Shown piece by piece: positions 39,228-49,532 of a DNA stretch of 64,000 nt (its first letter is position 1; every line of letters begins with the position of its first letter). The notes under the pieces were generated by a model. The model saw only the letters and a program-made list of their open reading frames with translations, made no database searches and had not been told where the DNA came from. The position numbers and the translations under genes were made by a program. The stretch spans positions 644,577-708,576 of the forward strand of contig NZ_FOMJ01000001.1 of NCBI RefSeq assembly GCF_900112605.1, read 5' to 3'. The DNA is from Thiohalospira halophila DSM 15071. GTDB taxonomy: Bacteria; Pseudomonadota; Gammaproteobacteria; Thiohalospirales; Thiohalospiraceae.

Positions 39228-39837
39228 GTTGAACCTCGCTGATGAAGGCCTGCATGCGGGCCGGGTCCTTCCGGCCGGGGAGGGATTCCACACCGGAGCT
39301 GACATCCACGGCCCAGGGGGCAACCCGTTGCACCGCCATCGCCACGTTGTCCGGTTCCAGGCCGCCGGCCAGGATGATGGGCCGCGGTCGCTGGCTCGGA
39401 ACCCGGTCCCAGTCGAAGGCCTCGCCGGTGCCGCCGGCGCGATCCGGCCGCCAGGCGTCCAGGAGGAAGCCGCTGGCGGCGGGATGGGCGGCCATTACGG
39501 CCGCCAGGTCGATATCGGCGCGCATGCGCACCGCCTTGATGTAGGGCCGGCCGAAGGCGCGACAGAGCGCCTCCGGCTCGTCACCGTGAAACTGCAGCCG
39601 ATCCAGCGGGACCTGCTGCATCACCGTCTCCACCGCCGCCGGCTCGGGGTCCACGAACAGCCCCACCACCGTCACGAAGGGCGGCAGGGCGGCGACGATG
39701 GCCGCGGCGGCCTCGGGCTCCACCGCCCGCGGGCTCGGGTCGTGGAAGACCAGTCCGATGGCGTCGGCCCCGGCGGCCACCGCCGCGGCGGCATCGTCGG
39801 GAGTGGTCAGGCCGCAGATCTTGGTGCGTACGCGCAT
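39211..39837 (-). CDS. trpF: TrpF, phosphoribosylanthranilate isomerase
   Basis: Amadori isomerase of tryptophan synthesis with a TIM-barrel fold. The 208-residue protein starts [13 protein letters not shown] with the catalytic Cys near residue 8. VGLFVDP, LQFHGDE and the terminal [19 protein letters not shown] phosphate sites, including the catalytic Asp, are present. The frame runs on to overlap the trpB start. It lies 12 bp after the truA stop. Confidence 0.96.
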
Positions 39838-39849
39838 GATCGAGCAAGC

Positions 39850-40632
39850 CTACCAGAGGCCGGGATCCCCGGAAAGCTCCGGCAGGCCGAACTCGTCGGG
39901 GTAGCGGACCGCCGTGAGATAGAGGCCGCCGGGTCGGGCGGTCATGCCGGCCACCCTCCGATCCCGCGCCTCCAGGACCCGTCGGGGCCAGTCCTCGTCC
40001 GCCTCCCCGGCCCCCACGGCCATCAGCGTCCCGGCGAAGGTCCGGATCATGTGGTGGAGAAAGGCGTTGGCCTCCACGTCGATATGGATGAACGCCCCCC
40101 GGCGCTGGACGGTGAATTCGTGGACGGTCCGCACCGGGCTCTTCGCCTGGCAGGCCACCGCCCGGTAGGAGGTGAAGTCGTGGGTGCCCATGAGGGGGGC
40201 CGCCGCCCGCGCCATGGCCTCGGCGTCCAGGGGGCGGCGGTCCCAGACCACGCGCCGGTGGAGAATGGCCGGGCGGACATCGCGGTTGGCGATGATGTAG
40301 CGGTAGCGCCGGGCCACGGCGGAGAAGCGGGCATTGAAGTCATCGGCCACCGGCCGCGCCCAGCGTATCGAGATCGAGGGCGGCAGATTGGCATTGCCGC
40401 CGAAGACCCAGGCCCGCTCCTCGCGGTCGGCGTCGGTATCGAAGTGGATGACCTGGCCGGTGGCGTGGACGCCGGTATCGGTCCGCCCGGCGCACTGTAC
40501 CGCCACCGGCCGGTCGGCGACCTTCGACAGCGCCGCCTCTACCTCGGCCTGTACCGAGGGCTGCCCGTCCTGGATCTGCCAGCCGCAGTAGGGCGAGCCG
40601 TCGTACTCCACTGCCGCTGCCCAGCGCGTCAT
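39850..40632 (-). CDS. truA: TruA, tRNA pseudouridine(38-40) synthase
   Basis: Isomerises uridines 38, 39 and 40 in the anticodon arm of many tRNAs. It has 260 residues, the usual size. The catalytic Asp lies in the AGRTDTGVHA motif near residue 55; the N terminus AVEYDGSPYCGWQ and the HHMIRTFAGTLM stretch are typical. The ATG at 40632 has GGGAG upstream. Its place before trpF is classical, but a membrane protein gene separates it from fimV. Confidence 0.96.
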   Translation of the reverse strand: MTRWAAAVEYDGSPYCGWQIQDGQPSVQAEVEAALSKVADRPVAVQCAGRTDTGVHATGQVIHFDTDADREERAWVFGGNANLPPSISIRWARPVADDFNARFSAVARRYRYIIANRDVRPAILHRRVVWDRRPLDAEAMARAAAPLMGTHDFTSYRAVACQAKSPVRTVHEFTVQRRGAFIHIDVEANAFLHHMIRTFAGTLMAVGAGEADEDWPRRVLEARDRRVAGMTARPGGLYLTAVRYPDEFGLPELSGDPGLW

Positions 40633-40695
40633 GCTCTGCTCCCGCCTGAATGGAATCGCGGATCCTCGACCACGCCGGCCCGGGGTGCAACCGCC

Positions 40696-41364
40696 TCAGG
40701 GGAAGGCCAGCAGGGCCGCCGTAATCAGGACCAGCGCCCCCAGTGGCCAGCCCCACTGTCGCAGCGGCGGCCAGTCCGTCGCCGGCAGCGTCCACGGGGT
40801 CGCCGGCCCGGTCTCGGCCCACGCCAGGGTCTCGCGCAGGTGGGCGATGGCCAGCTCGGCCGCGCGGGCGACGCGGCCGGTGGCGGTGACCGTCGGCAGC
40901 GGCCGCTGGCGCAGGGCCGTCGCCCACTCCATGACCAGGACCAGGCGCAGGGCGAGGCGATCGCGTTCCAGCCCCAGCCCCTGCAACGGGGTGGCGAGCC
41001 AGGCGATGGCCGCCACGAGGGAGGCGGTGGCGGTGGTCTCCATGAGCAGGCCAGCGCCGACGGCGACGCTGGCCAGGCCAGCCAGGCGGATGGCCGCCTC
41101 GGTCAGCCCCTCGACGGTGGGCGACCAGCCGCCAAGGGCCGGCAGAAGGAGGTGGCCCGGGGAGCCCCAGGCATAGAAGATCGCCAGGGCCAGGGCGACC
41201 CACTTGAGGCGCATAAGGGGGCGCAGGACCGGCCGCGGCGCTGGCCGGGCGGCAAGGAGACCCGCGGCCACCAGGGCCGCGGCGGCAAACACCGCCGCCG
41301 TCCGGCCGCTGGCGGCGCCGGCCGCGACCACCAGAAAGGTGAGGATACGGATGACCGGGTCCAA
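40696..41364 (-). CDS. putative CbiQ/EcfT-like integral membrane protein
   Basis: The 222-residue protein has about five to six hydrophobic segments, such as LTFLVVAAGAASGRTAAVFAAA and WVALALAIFYAWG, and ends in a terminal anchor WPLGALVLITAALLAF. The pattern R-P-L-M-R-L-K-W, then hydrophobic, then ATASLVAAIAWLATPLQGLG and a 'L-R-L-V-L-V-M-E' stretch, recalls the T (CbiQ) component of ECF transporters, though the cytoplasmic Ala-Arg-Gly coupling motifs are not seen. No ATPase or substrate-binding S component is nearby. The TTG at 41364 follows GAGG and lies just after the fimV stop; ATG codons upstream would fall inside fimV. Confidence 0.6.
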   Translation of the reverse strand: MDPVIRILTFLVVAAGAASGRTAAVFAAAALVAAGLLAARPAPRPVLRPLMRLKWVALALAIFYAWGSPGHLLLPALGGWSPTVEGLTEAAIRLAGLASVAVGAGLLMETTATASLVAAIAWLATPLQGLGLERDRLALRLVLVMEWATALRQRPLPTVTATGRVARAAELAIAHLRETLAWAETGPATPWTLPATDWPPLRQWGWPLGALVLITAALLAFP

Positions 41365-41368
41365 GGCC

Positions 41369-44035
41369 TCAGCCCTGGCTCTGGTCGAGGAGCGACCGCG
41401 CCTCCTGCTGCTGCTCCTCGCTGCCCTCCTCCACCACCTCTTCGAGGATCCCGCGGGCGCCCTCGGCATCGCCCATGTCGATGTAGGCCCGAGCGAGATC
41501 CAGCTTGGTGCCCACCTCGTCGACATCGTTGAGGAGGTCGGCGACGTCGTCCTCGAACTCGTCCCAGGCGGCACTCTCGTCCGCCTCCAGCGGATGCAGT
41601 CCCTCGGGCGCTTCGTCCTCGGCGGGACCGGCCTCGGGTGCGGCGGGCCGTTCGGATTCGGGGCCCGGGGTTGGTGCCGGCTCCGGCTCGGGCTCGGGCT
41701 CGGGCTCGGGTTCAGGTTCAGGTTCCGGCTCTGCCGTGGCCTCCGCGGCCTCGTCGGCCATCAGGTCGTTATAGGCCGTCTCCAGCTCGTCGGCATCCAT
41801 GGGGACAGCCGCTTCCCCGGAGCCCCTCCCGGACGCCTCTCCCTCCTCGGGCTCGGCGAGGTCGATAATCGGAGACTCGGCCTCGCCCTCCGCGGCGGCT
41901 TCCGAGCTGGCCGTCGCCTCCTCGGCATGGGCAAAGGCGTTCTCCGGCGTCTCCTCCACCCAGTCCTCGGCCAGGTCGAGATCGACCACCGGGATCTCCT
42001 CCAGTTCGGTCTGCTCCGTGGCGGCCGGCTCACCCGCACCCGTCGGCCCGGGCTCCGTAGTACCGGGGCCGGCCACCTCCTCGTCCTTCTCCGTGTCCAG
42101 CTCGATGGGCGCCGCCTCGTCGACCTCGCCGGACGGGCTCTCCGGCTCCTCCGCGGAGGTCGCTTCCGGCATCGGCTCGGGGGAGGTCTCCACCCCGGTC
42201 AGGGTCTCGTCCCACTCCGCCTGATGGTCACCCTCGCCCATGAGCTCGGCGAATTCGTCTTCCAGGCTGGCGTCGATGCGCTCTTCGTCCCCATCGCCCT
42301 CGTCTTCCCGGCCCGGCTCGGAGCCGACGGGCGCGGACGGCGCCTCGGAGACCGGTTCGGCCCCGGAGTCCGCCTCGGCGGCCGTGGCCGGTTCGGGGTC
42401 GCTGTCCGGCTGGGCAAAGAGGGGATCGTCCGGGGCCATGGTCGCCCCCAGGGCCGCAACCCGGGCCCACTCCATGGGGGCGCTCTCCCCCAGATCCTGG
42501 CGCATGGAACGCGCCTCGCGCAGGAAGGCCTCGCGATTGCCGTGGGCGTGGTGGAGTTCGGCCAGCCGGCGCCGGTACTCGGCGTGGCGCGGATGGTGGG
42601 CCACCGCCTTCTCCAGGACCTCCACCGCCTCGGCGTAGCGCCCCATGGAGAAGTAGATGTCGGCCTCGGTCACCGGGTCCTCGGACCGGGGGGCCTGCGC
42701 TTCGGCCTCGGCATGCTCTTCCTCGGAACGTACCCGACGCGGGCGGGGCTCGGCTTCCGCCTCGCCACTGCCTCCGGAATGGCGCCGGGCGGCGACCCAG
42801 ACCAGGGCCAGTAGCAGGATGAAGAGGCCGCCGGCCACCCCGACCCACTGCGGGTGGCGGTTGAGCAGGTCCAGGAAGAGCGCCAGCTCGTCCGTCGTCG
42901 CCTCCTCGTCCCGGCCCTCCTGCAGGGCGGCAAGCTCGGAGCTGTCGAACTCCAGCAGCCGCTCCATGGACTGGAGCTGCTCCTCCATGGCGGCCAGGCG
43001 TTCGCGCAGCGCCTCGTTGCCCTCGCGGCGCTCCTCCGCCTCGGCCAGCGCGGCATCCAGCTCGTCCTGCAGCTCCTGGACCCGGGCATCACCGGCGGCC
43101 TCGTCCTCTCCACCGCGGGGCATCTCCGACTCGCCCGAGGCCATGGCCTCGGGTCCCTCCAGAGTCAGACCGCCGGGGGCGCGCTGCCCTTCGGTGGCAT
43201 CGCCCGCCTCGGCCGCACCCTCACCGGCTTGCGCCGACTCCCCGGCCGAAGCGTCGCTCTCCCGGGAGGGTCGCCGGGTAGCCTGTCCGGCGCGCTCCTG
43301 CCGAAAATCCTGCCAGGCCCGGTACTGACGCCAGAACTCCGTCTCGGCCTCCTCGGCACCGACCCCGCGGATGGAATCGGCTTCGTCGATCCGCAGGACG
43401 TAGCCGGCCATGAGCCGGTTGACGTTCCCGCCCTGGAAGGCTTCGGGGTTGTCCCGGAGCAGCGCCATGGCCACCTGCTCCGTAGTGACCTCCTCCTCGA
43501 TGCGCTGGCGCAGCTCCTGGGCGATGGTCCAGAGACGATCCCCCTCCTCGACCCGGCCGTATTCCAGGGTCGTTGCTCCACGGCCCTCGCTGGCAGCCTC
43601 CGAAGAAGCCGCGGGCGCATCCACTGCGGCCGGCTCTTCATCGGTCGTATCGGGGGGATCCAGCAGGACCGTGTAGCCGCGCACCTGACGGCCCGCCGGC
43701 CACTCCAATTCCACCAGGAAGTCCAGGAAGCTCCGGGTCACCGGGCGGGAGGTAGTCACCCGGAGATGGGCGCTGCCATCCTCCCAGACCGGTTCGAAGT
43801 CCAGCGCCCGCGCGCTGGGCGTACGCTCCATGCCGGCAGCGCGGAAACTCGCCTCAGGCGCAAGGCGGGCACGGAGCCGGTCGAACTCATCACGCCCGAC
43901 GTCGTGCAGTTCGATCCGGCCCTCGAAGGGTTCGTCGATGTAGGAGTCGAGTTCGATCTCGCCGAGCTCGACCCCCGCGGCGGCCAGTGGGGTCAGGAGC
44001 CCCACCAGCGCCAGGATTGCCGCGCTTGCCCTCAC
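41369..44035 (-). CDS. fimV: FimV/HubP-type peptidoglycan-associated pole-organising protein
   Basis: FimV/HubP proteins anchor the polar machinery for type IV pili and chemotaxis. The 888-residue protein has a signal peptide (ILALVGLLTPLAAAG), a periplasmic domain ending in a LysM-like segment (YGRVEEGDRLWTIAQELR, residues ~165-215), a coiled coil near residues 325-365, one membrane segment (GVAGGLFILLLALVWVA, ~400-416), a tetratricopeptide-like region (~450-510), a long acidic domain, and the C-terminal FimV motif TKLDLARAYIDMGDAEGARG. A run of Glu-Pro dipeptides lies near residues 766-786. The GTG at 44035 follows GGAGG. Confidence 0.93.
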   Translation of the reverse strand: MRASAAILALVGLLTPLAAAGVELGEIELDSYIDEPFEGRIELHDVGRDEFDRLRARLAPEASFRAAGMERTPSARALDFEPVWEDGSAHLRVTTSRPVTRSFLDFLVELEWPAGRQVRGYTVLLDPPDTTDEEPAAVDAPAASSEAASEGRGATTLEYGRVEEGDRLWTIAQELRQRIEEEVTTEQVAMALLRDNPEAFQGGNVNRLMAGYVLRIDEADSIRGVGAEEAETEFWRQYRAWQDFRQERAGQATRRPSRESDASAGESAQAGEGAAEAGDATEGQRAPGGLTLEGPEAMASGESEMPRGGEDEAAGDARVQELQDELDAALAEAEERREGNEALRERLAAMEEQLQSMERLLEFDSSELAALQEGRDEEATTDELALFLDLLNRHPQWVGVAGGLFILLLALVWVAARRHSGGSGEAEAEPRPRRVRSEEEHAEAEAQAPRSEDPVTEADIYFSMGRYAEAVEVLEKAVAHHPRHAEYRRRLAELHHAHGNREAFLREARSMRQDLGESAPMEWARVAALGATMAPDDPLFAQPDSDPEPATAAEADSGAEPVSEAPSAPVGSEPGREDEGDGDEERIDASLEDEFAELMGEGDHQAEWDETLTGVETSPEPMPEATSAEEPESPSGEVDEAAPIELDTEKDEEVAGPGTTEPGPTGAGEPAATEQTELEEIPVVDLDLAEDWVEETPENAFAHAEEATASSEAAAEGEAESPIIDLAEPEEGEASGRGSGEAAVPMDADELETAYNDLMADEAAEATAEPEPEPEPEPEPEPEPEPAPTPGPESERPAAPEAGPAEDEAPEGLHPLEADESAAWDEFEDDVADLLNDVDEVGTKLDLARAYIDMGDAEGARGILEEVVEEGSEEQQQEARSLLDQSQG
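41677..41736 (-). repeat. Glu-Pro coding microsatellite in fimV
   Basis: About ten tandem Pro-Glu codon pairs (6-bp units, CCCGAG/CCTGAA type) form a rigid acidic stalk between the cytoplasmic acidic region and the terminal FimV motif. The unit length preserves the frame, so copy changes would alter stalk length without breaking the gene. Confidence 0.75.
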
Positions 44036-44163
44036 GTTGCCTCCTTTCCCTGTCGAGCGAGGCCCTCTTTCAGCAGTTTACGTCCATGTTCTGCGAAAGG
44101 ACCTCGGGAATCTCCGCTAACTATATCCGACGCGGGCACCCGGGGCCAAACCCGGAACTCCCC

Positions 44164-45186
44164 TCAATCCAGGAGTTCTCGCGCCAGCAGCGCGACCACA
44201 GCCAGGGCCGAGGCGGCCACCAGACCCTTGACCGGATCGGCCACGGCCCAGAGGGCAAGGCGACGGGAATCGTCAGGGGCCGTACGCAGCCGTCCGACGT
44301 GGATCCCGCCCCCCTCGCCCACGGTCCTCGGATCCGGACCCAGCGGGCCGGCGGCGGCAGTGATGCCGGCCTCGCGCAGGACCTCCGCAGCGCCCTCCGG
44401 GCTCAGGGGTTCGTCCAGGGTGAGGTGGAGCGCCAGTCCGTCGCCGTGGAAGACCGGAACCCGCACGGCCGACGCCGTTACCGGCAGGGTCTCGGTCTCC
44501 AGCAGCCGGCGCACCGTCTCCGCCATGGCCGCCTCGACGCCGGCAGAGCCGTCATCCAGGCCCGGCTCCGGCAGGAGGTTGAAGGCGATGGGGGCATCGA
44601 AGTACTCCGGCTCGCGCTCCTGGGCGTTGAGCAGGCCGGCCGTCTGCCCGGCCAGCTCCTCCACCGCGGCACCGCCGAAGGCCCCCATGCCGCGCAGGGC
44701 GGTGGCATCCACCGCGTGCAGCCCGCCCGCCCGATGGAGCGGCACCAGCAGGCGGGCGAGCAGCGCCGCCGGGGCCGGCGGGACCGCCACGAGGCCGGAA
44801 TCGATGGCATCGGCCAGGACGCCTTCCACGTCGAGCCCGGCCACCGCCAGCGGCACCTCCTGGCGCTCGGCCAGGAGGCCGGTGGCCTCGATGACCGAGC
44901 AGCCGGCCTCGGCCGCGGGAGCAGCGAAGGCCTCGGCACAGGCCGGGTCGTCCACGAAGATGGCGATATCGGCGACGGAGAAGTCGAAGTCCGCCACCGG
45001 GGTGACGTCGACGCTGCGGCCACCGCCGGCCAGGGTCGCTCCGGGCTCCGGGTTCGCGGCAAGCACCTCGATGCGCTCGGGGGTCCAGCCGGTCTCCGCC
45101 AGCCCCTCCAGGATGGCCTCGGCGGCGGGGCCATCCCCCACCAGCGCCAGGGTCCCGCCGGTGATGGGTTCGGCCCGTGCGCTCAT
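44164..45186 (-). CDS. usg: USG-1 protein, aspartate-semialdehyde dehydrogenase paralogue
   Basis: The 340-residue protein has the dehydrogenase fold: an N-terminal nucleotide-binding domain ([17 protein letters not shown]) and a C-terminal part ([45 protein letters not shown]) matching E. coli UsG. The Asn-Cys catalytic motif of true Asd is replaced by a Pro-rich, Cys-free stretch (VPPAPAALL), so the dehydrogenase reaction is unlikely. The ATG overlaps the asd stop (ATGA). The role of usg proteins is not known; the coupling suggests a regulatory or scaffolding partner of Asd. Confidence 0.88.
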   Translation of the reverse strand: MSARAEPITGGTLALVGDGPAAEAILEGLAETGWTPERIEVLAANPEPGATLAGGGRSVDVTPVADFDFSVADIAIFVDDPACAEAFAAPAAEAGCSVIEATGLLAERQEVPLAVAGLDVEGVLADAIDSGLVAVPPAPAALLARLLVPLHRAGGLHAVDATALRGMGAFGGAAVEELAGQTAGLLNAQEREPEYFDAPIAFNLLPEPGLDDGSAGVEAAMAETVRRLLETETLPVTASAVRVPVFHGDGLALHLTLDEPLSPEGAAEVLREAGITAAAGPLGPDPRTVGEGGGIHVGRLRTAPDDSRRLALWAVADPVKGLVAASALAVVALLARELLD

Positions 45187-46298
45187 TCGGCCTCCAGGAG
45201 GATACGCAGGGTCCGGCGCAGGGGCTCGGCGGCGCCCCACAGGAGCTGGTCGCCGGCGGTGAAGGCGGAGAGGTACTCGCCCCCCATGGAGAGCTTCCGC
45301 AGCCGGCCCACCGGCACGTCCAGGGTGCCGGTGACCGCCGCGGGAGTGAGCCGGCTCAGGCTCGCCTCCTTCTCGTTGGGAACCACGGAGACCCAGTCGT
45401 TGGCCTCCCCCAGGATGGCCTCGACCTCGTCCAGCGGCGCATCCCGGGTAAGCTTGATGGTCAGCGCCTGGCTGTGGGAACGCATGGCCCCCACCCGCAC
45501 GCAGAGGCCGTCGATGGGGATGGGATCGCCCTGGCGGCCGAGGATCTTGTTGGTCTCCACCTCGGCCTTCCACTCCTCCTTGCTCTGGCCGGAGGCCATC
45601 TCGGCATCCAGCCAGGGCAGCAGGCTGCCGGCCAGGGGGAAGCCCCAGTTCTCGGTGGGCAGCGCATCGCTGCGCAGGGTGTCGGTGACCTGGCGGTCGA
45701 TGGCAAGGATGGCACTGGCCGGATCGGCGAGCTCGTCGGCCACGGCGCCGTGGAGCGCCCCCATCTGCTCCAGCAGCTCGCGCATGTGGCGGGCGCCGGA
45801 GCCAGAGGCGGCCTGGTAGGTCATGGGGCTCACCCACTCCACCAGGCCCTGGCGGAAGAGGCCGCCGATGGCCATGAGCATGAGGCTGACGGTGCAGTTG
45901 CCGCCGACGAAGTCGCGCACCCCGTTGTGGATACCCTGCTCGATCACGTCGCGGTTCACCGGGTCGAGGACGATGAGGCTCTCCTCGGCCATGCGCAGGG
46001 TGGAGGCGGCGTCGATCCAGTGGCCCTTCCAGCCCGCCTGGCGCAGCGCCCGATGCAGGGTCGTGGTGTAGTCCCCACCCTGGGTGGTGACGATGATATC
46101 CATGGCCGCCAGGGCGTCGACGTCGTTGGCGTCGGCCACCGGCGGGGTCTCCCGGCCGATGTCCGGCCCGGTACCGCCGGCCCGGGAGGTGGAGAAGAAG
46201 ACCGGCTCGAAGTGGTCAAAGTCGCCCTCGGCGCGCATGCGCTCGGTGAGGACCGAACCCACCATGCCGCGCCAGCCCACGATGCCTACGCGCTTCAT
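45183..46298 (-). CDS. asd: Asd, aspartate-semialdehyde dehydrogenase
   Basis: Reduces aspartyl phosphate to the semialdehyde, the branch point to lysine, diaminopimelate, methionine and threonine. The 371-residue protein begins [20 protein letters not shown] (NADP site), and the catalytic Cys lies in GGNCTVSLM, with SGSGARHM and the WGAAEPLRR end typical of the long gammaproteobacterial form. The ATG at 46298 has AAGGAGAC upstream; the in-frame GTG at 46313 lies in that ribosome site. It sits between leuB and usg. Confidence 0.96.
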   Translation of the reverse strand: MKRVGIVGWRGMVGSVLTERMRAEGDFDHFEPVFFSTSRAGGTGPDIGRETPPVADANDVDALAAMDIIVTTQGGDYTTTLHRALRQAGWKGHWIDAASTLRMAEESLIVLDPVNRDVIEQGIHNGVRDFVGGNCTVSLMLMAIGGLFRQGLVEWVSPMTYQAASGSGARHMRELLEQMGALHGAVADELADPASAILAIDRQVTDTLRSDALPTENWGFPLAGSLLPWLDAEMASGQSKEEWKAEVETNKILGRQGDPIPIDGLCVRVGAMRSHSQALTIKLTRDAPLDEVEAILGEANDWVSVVPNEKEASLSRLTPAAVTGTLDVPVGRLRKLSMGGEYLSAFTAGDQLLWGAAEPLRRTLRILLEAE

Positions 46299-46309
46299 GT
46301 CCGTCTCCT

Positions 46310-47389
46310 TCACTGCTTGAGCTCCGCCACCACGGCATCACCCATCTCGGCGGTGGTGGCGCGCGTGGTGCCGGCGTAGTGGATGTCCGGGGTCCGCAGA
46401 CCGCCGTCCAGGACCCGGCCCACGGCGGCCTCGACGGCGTCGGCCAGTGCCGGCGCGCCCAGGGAGTGGCGCAGCATCATGGCCACGGAGAGGATGGTGG
46501 CCAGGGGATTGGCCGCACCCTGACCGGCGATGTCCGGCGCCGAGCCGTGGATGGGCTCGTACATGCCGGTACCATCGGCGTTCAGGGAGGCCGAGGGCAG
46601 CATGCCGATGGAGCCGGTGAGCTGGGCGGCGGCATCGGAGAGGATGTCGCCGAACATGTTGGAGGTGACCACCACGTCGAACTGCTTGGGCTCGCGCACC
46701 AGCTGCATGGCGGCGTTGTCCACGTACATGTGGGAGAGCTCCACGTCGGGATACTCGGCGTGCAGTTCGGTGATCACCTGGCGCCAGAGCTCGGTGGCCT
46801 CCAGGACGTTGGCCTTGTCCACGGAGCAGAGCCGGCCGCCCCGGCGCCGCGCCGTCTCGAAGGCGACCCGGCCGATGCGCCGGATCTCCGACTCGCTGTA
46901 GACGAAGGTGTTGTAGCCCTCGCGCTCGCCCGCGGCGTTAGTCCGCACGCCCCGCGGCTGACCGAAGTAGATCCCGCCGGTGAGCTCGCGGACGATGATG
47001 ATGTCCAGCCCGGCCACCACCTCCGGCTTGAGGGTGGAGGCCTCGGCGAGCTGGGGATAGAGGATGGCGGGCCGGAGATTGGCGAAGAGCTCGAGCTCCG
47101 AGCGCAGCCCCAGCAGGCCCTGCTCCGGGCGCAGGGGGCGGTCCAGGGCCTCCCACTGCGGGCCGCCCACCGCGCCCAGGAGCACCGCGTTCGACTCGCG
47201 CGCCATCTGCAGGGTCTCCTCGGGCAGCGGGTGGCCCTCGGCCTCGTAGGCGGCGCCGCCCACCAGCCCCTCCACGGTGGTGATGTCCAGGCCGTGGCGA
47301 TCGCGGAGGGCGTCCAGGACCTTCACCGCCTCGGTGACGATCTCGGGGCCGATACCATCCCCGGGCAGGACCAGGATCTGTTGCGTCAT
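46310..47389 (-). CDS. leuB: LeuB, 3-isopropylmalate dehydrogenase
   Basis: Oxidative decarboxylase of leucine synthesis. The protein has 359 residues. [10 protein letters not shown] opens it; [14 protein letters not shown], the ELTGGIYFG catalytic stretch, [10 protein letters not shown], the metal-binding [13 protein letters not shown] and [12 protein letters not shown] with the cofactor-selecting residues follow. The ATG at 47389 has GGGAGATC upstream. It is third in leuC-leuD-leuB and lies 11 bp before asd. Confidence 0.97.
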   Translation of the reverse strand: MTQQILVLPGDGIGPEIVTEAVKVLDALRDRHGLDITTVEGLVGGAAYEAEGHPLPEETLQMARESNAVLLGAVGGPQWEALDRPLRPEQGLLGLRSELELFANLRPAILYPQLAEASTLKPEVVAGLDIIIVRELTGGIYFGQPRGVRTNAAGEREGYNTFVYSESEIRRIGRVAFETARRRGGRLCSVDKANVLEATELWRQVITELHAEYPDVELSHMYVDNAAMQLVREPKQFDVVVTSNMFGDILSDAAAQLTGSIGMLPSASLNADGTGMYEPIHGSAPDIAGQGAANPLATILSVAMMLRHSLGAPALADAVEAAVGRVLDGGLRTPDIHYAGTTRATTAEMGDAVVAELKQ

Positions 47390-47400
47390 GGGATCTCCCG

Positions 47401-48057
47401 TTAACCGTTGTCGCGAATGCCGGCGAAGAGCCAGGGCGCCTCTTCCCGCCGGCGCGCCTCGTAGGCGCGGATGGCGTCGGCGTATTCCAGGGTCAGGCCG
47501 ATGTCGTCCAGCCCCTCCAGCAGACGGCGCTTGCGCGCCGGGTCCACCTCGAAGGGGATGGCCTCGCCACCGGGGGTGGTGACGGTCTGCGCCGCCAGGT
47601 CCACCGTCAGCTCGTAGCCCTCGGTGGCCGCGGTCTCGCGGAAGAGCCGGTCCACCGTCTCCGCGTCCAGGACCACCGGCAGCAGGCCGTTCTTGAAGCA
47701 GTTGTTGTAGAAGATGTCGGCGAAGCTCGGGGCGATGATCACCCGGAAGCCGTAGTCGGCCAGCGCCCAGGGGGCGTGTTCCCGGGAACTGCCGCAGCCA
47801 AAGTTCTCCCGCGCCAGGAGGATGGATGCCCCCCGATAGCGCGGCTGGTTGAGAACGAAGTCCGGGTTCTCCCGGCGCTGGCTGTGGTCCTGGCCCGGCT
47901 CGCCGTGGTCCAGATAGCGCCACTCGTCGAAGAGATTGGGGCCGAAACCGGTGCGCTTCACCGACTTCAGAAACTGCTTCGGGATGATGGCGTCGGTATC
48001 CACGTTGGCGCGGTCCAGCGGGGCCACGAGCCCCTGGTGGTGGGTCAGGGCCTCCAT
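47401..48057 (-). CDS. leuD: LeuD, 3-isopropylmalate dehydratase small subunit
   Basis: Small (swivel domain) subunit of isopropylmalate isomerase, partner of LeuC. The 218-residue protein shows [20 protein letters not shown] at its N terminus and [20 protein letters not shown], the swivelling-domain signature that holds the catalytic Ser. The ATG at 48057 stands one base after the leuC stop. Confidence 0.97.
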   Translation of the reverse strand: MEALTHHQGLVAPLDRANVDTDAIIPKQFLKSVKRTGFGPNLFDEWRYLDHGEPGQDHSQRRENPDFVLNQPRYRGASILLARENFGCGSSREHAPWALADYGFRVIIAPSFADIFYNNCFKNGLLPVVLDAETVDRLFRETAATEGYELTVDLAAQTVTTPGGEAIPFEVDPARKRRLLEGLDDIGLTLEYADAIRAYEARRREEAPWLFAGIRDNG

Positions 48058-48058
48058 C

Positions 48059-49462
48059 CTACAGCTCCCTCACGTCGACGAAGTGGCCGAAGACCGCCGC
48101 GGCGGCGGCCATGGCCGGGCTCACCAGGTGGGTCCGCCCCCCCTGGCCCTGCCGGCCCTCGAAATTGCGGTTGGAGGTGGAGGCGCAGCGCTCCCCCGGC
48201 TCCAGCCGATCGGCATTCATGGCCAGGCACATGGAGCAGCCCGGGGCGCGCCACTCGAAGCCGGCCTCGGTGAAGATCCGGTCCAGCCCCTCGGCCTCCG
48301 CCTGCTGCTTCACCAGCCCGGAGCCGGGGACCACCATGGCCTGGGTGACGGAGTCGGCCACCCGCCGGCCGCGCACCACCTCGGCGGCGGCACGCAGGTC
48401 CTCGATGCGGGAGTTGGTGCAGGAGCCGATGAAGATCCGGTCCGGGCGGATGGCGGTGATCGGCGTACCGGGCTCCAGCGCCATGTATTCCAGGGCGCGC
48501 TGCCAGCCGTCGCGCTGAACGGCGTCGGCGGCGTCGGCCGGATCGGGCACCACCCCGTCGACACCGGCGACCATCTCCGGCGAGGTCCCCCAGGAGACCT
48601 GGGGCTCGATGGCGGCAGCATCAATGCGCACCACCCGATCGAACTCGGCATCCGGGTCGCTGTGCAGGTCCCGCCAGGCGGCCACCGCCTGGTCCCACTG
48701 CTCGCCGGCGGGCGCATAGGGCCGATCGCGGAAGTAGTCGATGGTCTTGTCGTCCACCGCCACCATGCCGGCCCGGGCGCCGGCCTCGATGGCCATGTTG
48801 CAGACGGTCATCCGGCCCTCCACGGAGAGGTCCTGGATGGCCTCGCCCGCGAACTCGATGGCCGAGCCGGTCCCGCCCGCAGTACCGATGGTGCCGATGA
48901 TGTGGAGGACGATGTCCTTGGCGGTGACGCCCGGGCCCACGTGGCCCTCCACCCGCACCTGCATGTTCTTCGACTTGGACTGCCACAGGCACTGGGTGGC
49001 CAGGACATGCTCCACCTCGGAGGTGCCGATACCGTGGGCCAGGCAGCCGAAGGCGCCGTGAGTGGAGGTGTGGGAGTCGCCGCAGACCACGGTCATGCCG
49101 GGGAGCGTGGCGCCCTCCTCCGGACCGATAACGTGGACGATGCCCTGACGGATATCGTCCATCCGGAATTCGGTGATGCCGTATTCGGCGCAGTTGTCAT
49201 CCAGCGTCTCCACCTGGATCCGCGAGGTGGCGTCGGTGATTCCCTGCGCCCGGTCGGTAGTGGGGACGTTGTGGTCCGGGGTCGCCAGGACACTCTCCGC
49301 GTGCCACGGCCGCCGCCCCGCCAGGCGCAGACCCTCGAAGGCCTGGGGCGAGGTGACCTCGTGGACCAGGTGGCGGTCGATATAGAGAAGCGCGGTGCCA
49401 TCCGGGTCGGTGGCCACCACGTGGGCGTCCCAGAGCTTGTCGTAGAGGGTCTTGCCGGCCAT
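48059..49462 (-). CDS. leuC: LeuC, 3-isopropylmalate dehydratase large subunit
   Basis: Large aconitase-family subunit of isopropylmalate isomerase, holding a [4Fe-4S] cluster. It has 467 residues. The cluster cysteines lie in IGSCTNSR and [19 protein letters not shown] is also intact. The ATG at 49462 gives [14 protein letters not shown], the standard N terminus; the longer frame is not needed. It is the first gene of the leuC-leuD-leuB-asd-usg unit. The 70 bp to the downstream-facing polysaccharide gene hold nothing I recognise. Confidence 0.97.
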   Translation of the reverse strand: MAGKTLYDKLWDAHVVATDPDGTALLYIDRHLVHEVTSPQAFEGLRLAGRRPWHAESVLATPDHNVPTTDRAQGITDATSRIQVETLDDNCAEYGITEFRMDDIRQGIVHVIGPEEGATLPGMTVVCGDSHTSTHGAFGCLAHGIGTSEVEHVLATQCLWQSKSKNMQVRVEGHVGPGVTAKDIVLHIIGTIGTAGGTGSAIEFAGEAIQDLSVEGRMTVCNMAIEAGARAGMVAVDDKTIDYFRDRPYAPAGEQWDQAVAAWRDLHSDPDAEFDRVVRIDAAAIEPQVSWGTSPEMVAGVDGVVPDPADAADAVQRDGWQRALEYMALEPGTPITAIRPDRIFIGSCTNSRIEDLRAAAEVVRGRRVADSVTQAMVVPGSGLVKQQAEAEGLDRIFTEAGFEWRAPGCSMCLAMNADRLEPGERCASTSNRNFEGRQGQGGRTHLVSPAMAAAAAVFGHFVDVREL

Positions 49463-49532
49463 TTCGCTCTCCGCGGTCGAACCCCCCGATCCTACGCTGT
49501 CAGGGGGCGGGGCCGCTACCCCGCGGCGGCGA

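Noticed and set aside
41677-41736. Noncoding tandem repeat or origin-type repeat
   Set aside because: The 6-bp units lie in frame inside fimV and encode Glu-Pro pairs typical of FimV stalks.
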